Source: Russula earlei
Taxonomy: Eukaryota; Basidiomycota; Agaricomycetes; Russulales; Russulaceae
NCBI GenBank assembly: GCA_025769875.1
Contig: JAGFNK010001013.1
Span: forward strand, 1-16,425
Length of the DNA stretch: 16,425 nt
Direction: 5' to 3'
Below are positions 7,005 to 16,122 of the stretch, one piece after another. How positions within the stretch are numbered: position 1 is the first letter of the stretch; every line of letters begins with the position of its first letter. The notes beneath the pieces are model-generated. The model saw nothing but the letters and a program-made list of their open reading frames with translations. It was not told the DNA's origin and did no database searches. A program made the position numbers and the translations under genes.

Positions 7005-8568
7005 GCTGCAGCTTCAGCCTGAGCCTTGGCCGCGGCTATCAGGCCGAGCCGAGCCATAACAGCACTACCTACATGCCCATCACAAAACAATTGAATTAGC
7101 CTTCATTGAATGTGCCCAGGCCTGCAACTCGAGCTTCCGTGCCATGGTGAGCCCCTAAAAAGATAAGGAGAAGGGGGAGGATTGACAAGGTCATGAACCC
7201 CGACAGGATGAAAGTGCCATAGAGGCTGCACGTCTGATATAGTCAGTCAGGCACCGCGTACTCACATGATTAGTCATGCGAGATAAGCACGAGAAGCTGG
7301 CTCCTAGAAATCCCCACGTCCTCGCTTGCGATGTGTATTCCGAGTCGTGGCCCCCGTACTTCAGTGAGTTACGCGTTTCACGGCATGCGATATCCTCGTA
7401 TCGTTTTCGAGGTAGAACTTTCGAGCAGCCCCGATGCGCCCTCCTCGACCTTCGGCTCGCTACCACCACACGTTTTCTTTGTGTTGGTCTGCAGGAAGAG
7501 GTGTCAGTGTGGCTACCACACGGTATGTGTGGTTGGCACGGCAAGTGTGCGTCGCATTGCCATCGACGCGAGGGAGAAAAAAAATAACAGAAACGCTGAT
7601 CGAACATCACTCGAGCGAGGTTGGTTCGAAGCACCGACCGCTGGCCACCACCACGACCTGTCGTGGACGCCGCCCGTCTTCCTTCCACATTACACGCGAC
7701 GAAAGAAAACAGCGCAGAGCTAACGTGGATCACTTGAGGAGGGTAGGGTGAGGAAAAATTCTCGAAAGTCGAAACCGGCACCCGTCCTCGGGCTGCGTGC
7801 GTGTCTGTCTGCCGCCTTCCTGCGTCCGCCCACATGCCCCGGTATACGGCACGGAACTCCCGTGCGCCAAATCTCGTTTTTCGCCGGCGGTGCGGCACCC
7901 GTGGCGAGTTCTCAATGAAACTTCTGATCGCCCGTTGGTTTCTAGAGTATACCGATCAGGGAGGGTGGCCTGCCGGCAAGCGCGCAGCCTGTTGGGGTCG
8001 TCAGGGGCGCATCGATCGGCGCGCAACTTAAACTCAAGTATGGTTACTTTATCAAGCTCCAGGGTGATTCGGAAATTCTGTAGTCTACAGATGATGACCA
8101 AGGGGTTGCGACGGTGGACACCCGATCACTTGTCTGTGCCGCAGTGCAGTGCCATTTATCAGTGATCATGCAACGCGCGAGAACCAATCGCTGCCAGTGG
8201 TGCCAGATTGAAGGGGACACCCCACCGGTAGTCACCGGTCCCCAGTCGAAGGTTGGGTTGGGCACCGGCACATGCATCGCGCGAACGGTGATGCGGAGAT
8301 GATTGACAAGCAGCAAGTTTGCCTTTCTGTTAGCTTTGTTGAGTTTATCTGTAGGGTGAGTTAGCCCTGGCCACGAGAACAAACAAAGTACGGCTAAACT
8401 TGCCGTATCATATTTTGTGGCCCGCGACACGCACGAGGAAAGCGCGACTGAGGACACGTGGCAGACGCGTTGCGAGCTGTCCGCGCGCGGCGGATGTGAG
8501 TGAGATTCTCTCTTCTAGCGTCAACACCCACACTCCGAGTCGGTTACTGCAAACCAACTATTAAACCC
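7005..8568. other. CpG-rich gene-poor stretch upstream of the zinc-finger gene
   Basis: From about 7230 the sequence is notably CpG-rich, unlike the repeat-derived DNA on both sides. The longest frame is 235 codons on the minus strand (7191-7898); its Arg/Ser-rich product matches no family, and other frames above 100 codons overlap it. Composition alone explains these. I see no tRNA, although GGTTCGAAGCACC near 7622 resembles a B box without a matching A box. The part nearest 8560 probably includes the promoter and leader of the zinc-finger gene. Confidence 0.5.
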
Positions 8569-8670
8569 ATGGAATCTTTGCACAAACCATCACTCGTCCT
8601 CGATCCCATCGTGGTCCTTTGCTCCGCTTACCTCGATCATGGCCTTCATGCGCTCCGAGTCGTCCGATGA
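8569..8670 (+). other. Possible upstream ORF overlapping the zinc-finger gene start
   Basis: An ATG at 8569 opens a 33-codon frame that ends in TGA just inside the main coding frame. It is in a different frame from the start at 8639. If the transcript begins before 8569, translation of this frame would reduce initiation at the main ATG. A TATTAAA-like element lies only about 10 bases before it, so the leader may start downstream instead. Confidence 0.25.
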
Positions 8671-10121
8671 CTATGATTTGGAATTTTTCAGCCTCCAAAT
8701 GGGGAACATATCTGCCAGTGATCACCCAGCCTTTGGCATCGCTATCAACCCAACGTCAGATGAGGGATCTAGGCTTCCTCAAGGCCCGCCTCCTTCAGAC
8801 AAAGCTTGCGTTGACCACCGCCCACCAGGAGTCCCTGCATACCCACACTGGACTCATTTCAATCCAGAGGTAGGCTCTTTGCTCAACTGTGGCGCGTGTC
8901 TCGTCTGACACGAATATCCAGGAGGTCTATCCCGCTGGTTTCCTACCTTTGACACCGTTCGAGTCGATTCGTGTTCAGGATGTCAAGGGAGGAGCCAGGA
9001 CACTACGCTTCGAAAGCCAGATCTATGATGAGGGCTCGTCTGTCGACTATTCTTCGGACCTGATGTCCCACGCAGGCTTCTCTTTGTCCACCCAGGTATG
9101 AAGGCGCTTGAACCGATTACCCCTAGATAACATAATCGGTTGTCCATAGATGTCACCAAATTCAACCGAAAATTTCCAGCCTGTCCCGGTTATTTCATAT
9201 GATGGCCCGACGTATATCAACCACCGCGATTCTCTTAACGGTCACCAGGAAGGACCACCCATAGATATCCCTTCGGGGCCGGGACATCGATATACACACT
9301 CTGACATGACATCCAAATTTTCGGTACCATTCATCTTCTCTGGGCCTTCTTGCATTCCTGCTGTTGTTCGATATGAAGAACAAGGGGCACCCCTTGGACA
9401 ATCCCAGAAACTCCCAACATCAGGAAAGGGACTCACCGCAGCATCTTCCCGGTCATCCCGCCGGCAAGCTGGCAGACCAGGAGCTCATAAAGGCCCATAC
9501 TTGTGTAACGTTTGCGATAGGAGCTATGCTCAGCGGCAAGGCGTTACACGACATCAACGAGAGATTCACGAACCCAGCTTGTGCAGGTATTGTGGTGACT
9601 TCGAATGGGGGCGTCGATACCTCTTACGGGAGCACATCGAGAAGCAGCATCCTGACGTCGACCTTGGCACGGCTTTAGATGAGGTTACAGAGGCACGTCG
9701 CACAGCCACAACCATCTCACGGTGGCCAGCACCACAAGATTTCCCTCACACCCCTGAAAACGATCGTAGGAGTCGGGCTGAATCCCATCCGTATCCATTG
9801 CCACCACTCCCGTCTGCAGTGACGGAACTTCCACCCATCTCCCTACCCGCTATGTTGCTTGTTGATCACGATCCGCAGCGGCAGTCCGCCGAGCTACCAA
9901 TTAAAAGGAAACGCAAGCATAAGAAGGCCTTCCACTTACAAGTGATTAACGCTCATGCCTTGTTTCTATCCGCAGAAGAGCGCGTTCAACCTGCAAAACG
10001 CCAGGACCCGTCTCCTCCCAGCGGACAAATTTGGTTTGTACAGCCATGTCCAGACACTTATGTCTTATCTGAAACAACATCTTTCAGATTGGGGCAGGAG
10101 GCAGCCGGTCCGCCAAGGTAG
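8639..10121 (+). CDS. Two-finger C2H2 zinc-finger protein, three exons
   Basis: Coding exons 8639-8869, 8922-9095 and 9150-10121 give 458 residues. Both introns (52 and 54 bp, GTAGGC...CCAG and GTATGA...ATAG) fall in phase 0. The start has A at -3 and G at +4 (ATCATGGCC). The first 250 residues are low in domains and rich in Pro, Ser and Gly. A basic Ser/Arg patch (SSRSSRRQAGRPGAHK) precedes two adjacent fingers. Finger 1, from about residue 254, is C-x2-C-x12-H-x4-H with the linker-like REIHE. Finger 2, from about 283, is C-x2-C-x13-H-x4-H (HIEKQH) and ends in PDVD. The C-terminal 150 residues are Pro-rich with a basic KRKRKHKK stretch near residue 390, a likely nuclear localisation signal. 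A paired C2H2 layout of this type, with an ordinary-looking first finger and a YCGDFEWGRRYLLREH second finger, is seen in agaricomycete lineages as large families. Likely a nuclear DNA-binding protein; target unknown. It is the only gene here without obvious damage. Confidence 0.8.
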
Positions 10122-10600
10122 ACACGTTTCGGTCAACGCCCCATCCCATACGTCTACACTGCCTGTCAGGTGAATGTCATGACAACCTATCGCCAAAATA
10201 TACCACCGTCGGCTTGGATGAGCCTTGGACACCCCTCACCTCCTAACGACAGATGCCACACCTACACACTAGTCGGTTTCCAAGCACCGGATTGGGGCCA
10301 GTAGTGGATATTGAATGATACCCTCTACGACCGCGGTGGGAACTGGCATCCAGTCTTCTTTCTGTTTTTGCTCAGAATCAGTTACGTTAGTGCCTTACTG
10401 TGTATCCCTCACCCCGAATTCATCACGTTACTGCAAGAGTCTTACCGTACTCACTAAGGATCTCACCTGTGTATCGTCGTTCCATTAGATCACGGTATCT
10501 TACGTTACTGCCATGATGGTGTAACTTCAATGCCAATATCATTTGTCGATGTCGACCATCCGTCTGCACGAAGGGATGCAATAGTTGCAACAGGTATCCG
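10122..10600. other. 3' flank of the zinc-finger gene, no gene seen
   Basis: Normal CpG content continues to 10600. No open frame above about 70 codons looks real, and no poly(A) signal of strong quality is visible. It should contain the 3' untranslated region. Confidence 0.45.
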
Positions 10601-11913
10601 AAATTTCCAACTCTGAAGATCAGAACCACTACTATCACTTTGCCCTTGTTCAGACAGTGCCCTCATTCAGACAGTCATGCTCTGTCACCCCAAAAGTTTC
10701 AAATCCTGCCAGGTTGCTCTCAGCTTTCACTAACACTGGGAGTTGAATACATTTATCTAGACATTCTCACATGCATACAGGCAAGTGCATTTGGATGCTG
10801 CATGCTCACCCACTCACTCAATAAACCAATCTCACATATTCTAAGGATCTAATAGTAATTAGATCACCAATGTATATACTAGGGCTGTGCACTGTCTGTA
10901 TTATGGCTACAGCCATACAATGTGTGGTAGGTTGACAGATATGGGTGACCATATACCATCCATATACTGAATACCTTTGAGCTCTGACAGTATGGTACAG
11001 TAGCAATATGGCCATATTATGGTCAACAGAAATGTATTCATGTTCAAAATTCAATATAATGTTGAGATGTATTGTGGTGTGTCTGGGGACATGTGGGTGA
11101 GTAGGAGTGAAAACTGTTGGACTGAGGGAGTGAACATTGACCAAGTTCTTGATGAGACCTGAGACAAGAATGCTGAGTAGAGACTTGAAACTGCTGTTGA
11201 CTGTCTGTCCAAGGTGAGAGTCTGGAGGCTAAGGCAAGAAGTGAGAACAAGAGGGGAAGAGATGAAGGCATGAGAGGCCAGGCAGTGATGAATGTTTTGT
11301 GGAGCAAATCAAGCAGCAGCTCGGACTTCTGGATGTAGAAGAAGAACAAGAGGGGAGAGAGGGAACCTTGAAGTGAAGCCAAGCAGAGGCTTTCAAATGT
11401 GGACAGTCAGAAAGAGAAAGGGGGACACAACACACACACTTTTTCATTGTTAGTACTAGGGTTTTATACACAAGGGAGAGGTACTAGGAGATGGGCATGT
11501 AATGAAAGGAAATGGGAGTGATGAAAGGAGCGAGTACACATGAAGACCAAGTGGACCAATTAGATCCATCAAAGATCTCCATTGTGACTCCAGGCAGGAA
11601 CGTAAAAATTGAGGGTGCCATGTGATTTGATTAGGTAAATGGGGTGATAAAGCCAATCTGGGCAAGTGGAGCAAATACGTGTGCCAGATGTTAGAAATCC
11701 AATCAGTACCCCTGACATGTGGGTCAAAACTTCAATCCAAGTACTGAAAGTGTGGGGTGTCATTCTGATGAACAGTGGCTCATGAAGGGGAGAGAATGTG
11801 TTGATAGACTGTGTGAGCTTGTATGTGGATTTCTGTCTTGGGAATTTAGTAGTGGCCAGGGCCCATAACCTGTTGAATCGTGCAGTGATAAGGAAGATTA
11901 GATTGTAGTAGAT
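10601..11913. other. CpG-depleted repeat-like DNA, no recognised gene
   Basis: Not one CpG occurs from 10601 to 11321, an abrupt change from the zinc-finger flank. A sequence TAGGGCTGTGCA at about 10880 resembles the terminal bases of hAT-type transposons, and TATGGCT-AC-AGCCATA at 10902-10917 is a hairpin. No matching second terminus was found. From 11100 to 11500 the plus strand is purine-rich, and minus-strand frames of 108 and 112 codons give biased Leu/Ser products with no family resemblance. Confidence 0.5.
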
Positions 11914-12060
11914 CTAATAAAATGATATTCAGTTTCTGTGAGAAGAAACTTCTTGTGTCATATTTACCTAATAAAATGATACTACAGCACGTAATCAGCT
12001 ACTGATAAGATCATGAGATAGTAAGTACTTACTTCAGTTTTTGTGAGAAGAAACTGAAGT
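11914..12060. repeat. Short direct repeats with a hairpin and a perfect palindrome
   Basis: CTAATAAAATGATA occurs at 11914-11927 and 11968-11981. TTCAGTTTYTGTGAGAAGAAACT occurs at 11928-11950 and 12033-12055 with one difference. The second copy is part of a hairpin (12031-12060) with 12-13-base arms ACTTCAGTTT.../...AAACTGAAGT around GTGAG. GTAAGTACTTAC at 12021-12032 is a perfect 12-bp palindrome. These may be remnants of transposon termini or of a small inverted-repeat element upstream of the transposase fragment. Confidence 0.55.
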
Positions 12061-12221
12061 ATCTACTGTATGTACAATGCTCTTAAGTATCTGAGAGCGT
12101 CCCTAATTATTTTGTCTAGTAACTATCAAATTGTTTTCATGATCGCTATGTGCTAGCTACCGATTGTCTTAGATCACCCTATCAATTTTGTTATCGTATG
12201 CATTTCAGCAACTGATCTGAA

Positions 12222-12629
12222 ATGCTTATGTGGTCCAGGCCTGTGGGCCGCCTGGACAGTTTGGGCCAACGTGTCAATGCTTCGGCTACACTTTATCTCA
12301 ACACAAAGCACTTCAATCCAGCAGTCATAAATCATTACTTTGATCAGCTAGACAACCTCCATGCAGAATTTGATGTGATTCCTCCTGAACACATCTGGAA
12401 CATGGATGAGAAGGGTATCCAGATGGGTGGGGGTTGGAAGAGTACTGGAAGGAAGTACTGCTTTCTGAGATTGCAGCACACCAAACTCATCATGAAGAGT
12501 GATAACCTTGAGCTGGTAGCTATCCTAGAATGTGTCTCAGCTGCTAGGGCAGTTGTTCCACCATCATTCTGTCTACAATCAGGCTCTACCCTGGATCTGT
12601 GCAATCTAAGCAATGAGGAAGGGGGAATG
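12222..12629 (+). pseudogene. Pogo/Tigger-like DDE_1 transposase fragment
   Basis: The frame opens at ATG 12222 (MLMWSRPVGRLDSLGQRVNA) and includes NPAVINHYFDQLDNLHAEFD, then VIPPEHIWNMDEKGIQMGGG. The latter is the start of the DDE_1 domain with its first catalytic Asp (NMDEKG). It continues as LVAILECVSAARAVVPPSFC and then stops resembling the family at NEEGG, where the LTR-like repeat begins at 12630. Frame continues into the repeat to a TGA at 12660. The N-terminal DNA-binding helix-turn-helix regions are not present upstream, and the second and third acidic residues would lie beyond the break. This family moves TA-flanked cut-and-paste transposons. A splice acceptor-like CATTTCAG ends at 12208, so the true exon may begin before the ATG. 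The fragment cannot function. Confidence 0.78.
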
Positions 12630-12903
12630 TGTCATGAACCATTCTCTGGAGAGGGCCCTTGAAGGACCCTTCCTTATGAGAGGAAACCCAGTCCCTATGG
12701 TGTCACCCTGTTCACATGGACAAAAGGGGTGAGTAGAGGTGTCCACAATATTGTGCGCGCATTGTCGCGTGAGTGATTCTTGGCACAATCGACATACAGC
12801 AAGCCCCACTTAATGGCAACCCTTTTAGCAATAAAGGACAGTATTATAGCCTCCCTAAGGACACTTTAGGATGACTCTAAGTGCCCTACAATAGGCACTA
12901 ACA

Positions 12904-13034
12904 CAATACTAAGGACCCTACAACGTGTTATTAGACTAACTCTAATAACTATAGAATGAACTATAAAGCAATACTAAGGACCTTAATACAAGTATTAGGG
13001 TCGACTCTAAGGACCCTAATAGAACTATATAAAG
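12904..13034 (+). repeat. Two imperfect tandem copies, 65-66 bp, in the LTR-like sequence
   Basis: Both copies begin CAATACTAAGGACC (12904 and 12969) and end with ACTATAAAG or ACTATATAAAG. The intervening CTCTAA and ACCCTAATAG-type words recur. The second copy contains the TATA box, so the duplication may reflect repeated U3 promoter units. Confidence 0.6.
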
Positions 13035-13193
13035 GGCCTTATAGACAACTCTATTCCTAGAACCAAACTACAAGTCCCCAAATGACCAGCCCTAAACTAA
13101 CTAACAGCAAATGAATCAGGTGCTTTGCACATGTACTAAAGCAGTGAACATGTGGACGATAGGGGCTCTTACTCATCATTAGAAGCCCTCTTA

Positions 13194-13230
13194 CTCAGCA
13201 GCTTGCTGAGCATGACTGAGCATGCTCAGT
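13194..13230. repeat. Hairpin and perfect 16-bp palindrome in the LTR-like sequence
   Basis: CTCAGCA-GCT-TGCTGAG at 13194-13210 forms a hairpin, and ACTGAGCATGCTCAGT at 13215-13230 is a perfect palindrome. Both share the word CTGAG or GCTCAG. They fall between the TATA box and the possible poly(A) signal, where a retroelement R region would be. Confidence 0.6.
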
Positions 13231-13841
13231 AAGCATACTCCAACTTCTTACTCATCCATCTATTGTGCTTGATAACAAGGTTATGACTTGTTCCCTATTT
13301 AGCAGTTCTCTTGTAGTATATAAGCGCTCAATAAAGTAACGGACAGTCTTCAGACTGTCCATTTGTTTATGGCACTCTCCAATCCTGGGATACTCCTTTA
13401 AGGACTGTCTCCTTGTGACCATTCTGGCTACTTCCCTGTGTACCTGCTTGACTCTACCAGTAACTGTACCTCTCTGGTACTTGATACTGCTTTGGACTCT
13501 GCTCCTTGCCCATGCCATCCTAGATGTCTATCGACTTGTCTTCAAACTGACCCCTTGCTCTTGAACTGGATAGTTCAACAGTGAGTCTTGACATCTGGAC
13601 AGTCTCTACCAACTCGTGCTGACCAGTTGACTCATCAAGTGTCTGATAATATCCCAACCACTGGGTCTCCAGAGCCTCACACTCCCGACATCCAACTACT
13701 TTCCCTTCCCCAATCTTTTTCCCTTGTCCTGGGCCTGTCTTCGCCACCCGGACTTCCTCCCATTGCAGCTCTTCCCCTCCCGGGTACTTATACAAAGGAT
13801 AACCCCTCCAACTGACCAAGAGAACCTTCCCCCAGTCCCGC
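13231..13841. other. LTR end or leader region, nothing recognised
   Basis: Pyrimidine-rich on the plus strand. Minus-strand frames of 88 codons (13252-13518) and 119 codons (13520-13879) have no recognisable product. No primer binding site complementary to a familiar tRNA 3' end is evident after 13580. Confidence 0.4.
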
Positions 13842-14238
13842 ATGGCTTCTTTGATCCTCCAGGACTGTGCCCAGTACACCTTCCACCCCCATCAGTTTCA
13901 AGTTTACAGGGTCCATCAGAACGAAGTAGAACACTGGTGCCCTTTGGAGGAGGCTGGACAACACGACGCCCTCTCTTCCATCCCTACTATAGGTCACTTG
14001 CTCCAGTGACCATCCACCGACACCTTTGTTTCCCCACTCCAGGGCCAAAATTGCACCACACGTTTTGCGGTACTGCCTACCAACCGTGACCTCATCAAAC
14101 AGTTTAACCTAGCAAGCTTCGAGGTGTGTAGTTCTGTAGGAATACACCCTCCAGATGTGGACTTCCCTTTTGGCCACCTCCATTACCTGTTTAACTTGTC
14201 TATACATCGCCATTTGGAGACACTGCCCCCCATCTACT
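13842..14238 (+). pseudogene. Unrecognised reading frame with one internal stop
   Basis: From ATG 13842 the frame reads MASLILQDCAQYTFHPHQFQ and onward, meets a TGA at 14007, then continues in the same frame to a TGA at 14236. The second half includes RFAVLPTNRDLIKQFNLASF and HLHYLFNLSIHRHLETLPPI. One stop in 132 codons of balanced composition suggests former coding sequence. I do not recognise the family. Its place ahead of gypsy pol remnants makes an accessory or gag-type gene possible. Confidence 0.35.
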
Positions 14239-14559
14239 GATTGCGTACCAAGGGTCTTTTCTCCTCACTTCCATTCATGACTTCCTTGATGGCAGAGTTT
14301 ATTATTCATACGCTTACTTAAGGGTAGCCAAGGGAGGATATATATCGTTCGAGAATAGCTTCTCGAACTCCCAAGACAACCTCCATCTTTACCCCCCCTT
14401 GTCTCACTTTTGCTTCCTCCCACGTCTCCCTTTGAATCCCTTGTCTACTTTGGATCCCCTTCGCTCAAGTGTCATCTATAGCCACCTAGTGCATAGTTCT
14501 TAAAAGTAAGAACTACCCTTGTAACACTAGAACAAGAGAACCTGAGACTTTTCTCTGCA
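14239..14559. promoter_or_regulatory. Promoter-like stretch between two decayed frames
   Basis: It contains GGATATATATCG at about 14336-14347, a hairpin GTTCGAGAA-TAGC-TTCTCGAAC just after it, and a long C/T-rich run. It then runs into CTTGTAACACTAGAACAAGA and CTTTTCTCTGCAG. The order TATA, pyrimidine tract and CTGCA end resembles an LTR 3' part or a leader with a splice acceptor. Confidence 0.35.
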
Positions 14560-15290
14560 GTGCCTCCAAGATTCACAGTTTCCCCCAGCCCGAGTGACTC
14601 AGAGTATGACTCAGAAGACAACACCATCCTTCACCAGAGGGAGCTCATTTTCAACCATCTCCCACCTCTTCGAGACATCTACTTTCCCCCCATTTCCATT
14701 GTCAACATCTACGACCACCAACACATCAACATGTGGTCGCACAATGCCGACATCCTCCTGAGATCTAGTAGGCCTCCTCCCTTTTGGTCAAATCCTGAAT
14801 CAGGTGCAATACGACCTCTTCATTGACACCCTGACCCACCTCATCGAATCTGCTCAACTGTCAACTACTATTTTGGTACCTTTCGAACTCAAGGGACTTC
14901 GAAGGACATCCCACCAGCATCCTCACCCTCACTGACAGTGACGAGAAGCTGTGGACTGAAGTAATCCTCCCACAGCACTATGCTCTCATCCAAGAATTAC
15001 TTGAAGGACAGGCCTTGTACTACCTGACCCTTTTCACCCTCACACACAAGCACATTGCAGTGCAGTGCAACTACCTTCGCCTCAACAGATCCATGCAAGG
15101 AGGACAAGCTACCCTTCAGTTGGCCTACATGGAGGGAAGAAGATACATTTACAATTGGATTGAAGCAATGTGGACCCACGGCATCATTGACACCCCACAG
15201 AATCTTGTTGACCACACAGGTCTATATTCTCCTCCTCCTGCAGTCTACACCAGTCCCCCCATCCCAGAACAACTCTCGACTATCAGTTGA
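14560..15290 (+). pseudogene. Decayed frame in the gag position of the gypsy-like element
   Basis: Three open pieces follow each other in different frames. The first starts at GTG, not ATG (14560, PPRFTVSPSPSDSEYDSEDN; the start codon is missing or upstream by splicing), and runs to about 14800. The second includes LNQVQYDLFIDTLTHLIESA. The third (from about 14910) includes LTDSDEKLWTEVILPQHYAL and NRSMQGGQATLQLAYMEGRR, ending at TGA 15288. An acidic N-terminus and a helix-rich middle would suit a capsid protein, but I cannot match it to a named gag family. No intact CCHC zinc knuckle is seen after it. Confidence 0.4.
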
Positions 15291-15486
15291 CCCCTCACTC
15301 CTGTGACAAGGTGAACTCAGCCTAGTAGCCTCATCACCCATTGGTCCCCTGCTCCGACTCACCCAGGAGTCTGCCTCTGCCTCCAAGAAGTGTGTCACTG
15401 TGGTTTCCAACCCAACACACCCCCCACACCACCAGGTATAAACCTGTGGACCCCAGGAGATAGACATCTCCTGCACCAACCACTCT

Positions 15487-16122
15487 GGCACCCTAACCAA
15501 GAAGGACCACCCATTTCATTGGGGATCCGAAGAGGAAAAAGCCTTCCGCATCCTTATTGAAGCATTTATGAAAGCACCTGTCTTAGCACTCCCTGACCAT
15601 TCATGACCATTCTGCTTGATCTGCGATGCAAGCGACTTTGCAGTCGGCTCCATTTTAGAACAACCGGATGAACTAAACCAGTACCACCCAGTGGCGTACT
15701 TCTCCAAATCATTAGACCCTGCTCAGAGAAACTATATGATCTACTGACAAAGAGCTTCTGGCTATAGTTTCCTCTGCTTTGGCATTTCCGACATTACTTA
15801 GAAGGTGCCTAAACACCCATGTGGAGTTGTGGACAGACCACAACAACCTCACGTACTTCATGACAAAACAGAAACTCACTCGACGACAAGCTCAATGGGC
15901 TTTGCTGCTTAGCACATTCAATTTCCACATTCTACACCACCCAGGAACCCAGAACAAAGCCGACGGTCTGTCCAGGCAGCCAGACTATAAAGAGGGGATA
16001 CATGAAAATGATGCAAAGGTCCTGCTGGACCAACAATTTTTTAAAATTAGAGCAACCCTGATCATCCACAACAGAACCCATAGGAGACTTTGAACTAAGA
16101 AAACAACTACTGTTCCAGCAAA
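15487..16122 (+). pseudogene. Ty3/gypsy pol: RNase H domain, frameshifted
   Basis: The segment opens with LTKKDHPFHWGSEEEKAFRI, the stretch that joins the reverse transcriptase thumb to RNase H in gypsy elements. A TGA at 15604 interrupts before LICDASDFAVGSILEQ (first catalytic Asp). HPVAYFSKSLDPAQRNYMIY then meets a TGA at 15745 and a 1-base shift to DKELLAIV (catalytic Glu). A paired shift near 15773-15810 scrambles the usual WRHYLEGA segment. HVELWTDHNNLTYFMTKQKL (catalytic Asp) and HHPGTQNKADGLSRQPD complete the domain. Reverse transcriptase with its YVDD box is absent upstream: the gag-position frame ends only about 200 bp earlier. RNase H degrades the RNA of the RNA-DNA hybrid during retrotransposition. 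Confidence 0.85.

Larger units (their letters stand above)
12630..13580 (+). mobile_element. LTR-like sequence, left end secure, right end uncertain
   Basis: It begins TGTCATGAACC directly after the transposase frame, and its first 289 bases match 1-289 in inverted orientation. Inside it, CTATATAAAGG at 13025-13035 is a good TATA box, and CAATAAAG at 13330 is a possible poly(A) signal. The sequence TAGTTCAACA ending at 13580 is one possible 3' end. A second candidate ends TTTTCTCTGCA at 14559, behind another TATA-like run at 14338. Without the partner LTR the choice cannot be made. It is plausibly the 5' LTR of the gypsy-like element to its right, inserted into the transposase gene; the five bases before it are GAATG. 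Confidence 0.55.

Noticed and set aside
7615..7640. tRNA B box-like GGTTCGAAGCACC
   Set aside because: No A box at the right distance, no acceptor stem pairing and no cloverleaf could be drawn.
7191..7898. A 235-codon minus-strand open frame
   Set aside because: The Arg/Ser-rich product matches nothing, several other long frames overlap it in CpG-rich DNA, and there is no splice or start context that favours it.
10878..10917. hAT-like terminus TAGGGCTGTGCA with a neighbouring hairpin
   Set aside because: No complementary second terminus or 8-bp target duplication was found in the following kilobase or so, so a hAT element is not claimed.
11044..11382. A 112-codon minus-strand Leu/Ser-rich frame, with others overlapping nearby
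   Set aside because: It is the complement of a purine-rich, CpG-depleted run, and has no domain. Composition explains it.
13520..13879. A 119-codon minus-strand frame within the LTR/leader
   Set aside because: It opposes the retroelement, has no known motif, and its open state fits the pyrimidine bias of the plus strand.
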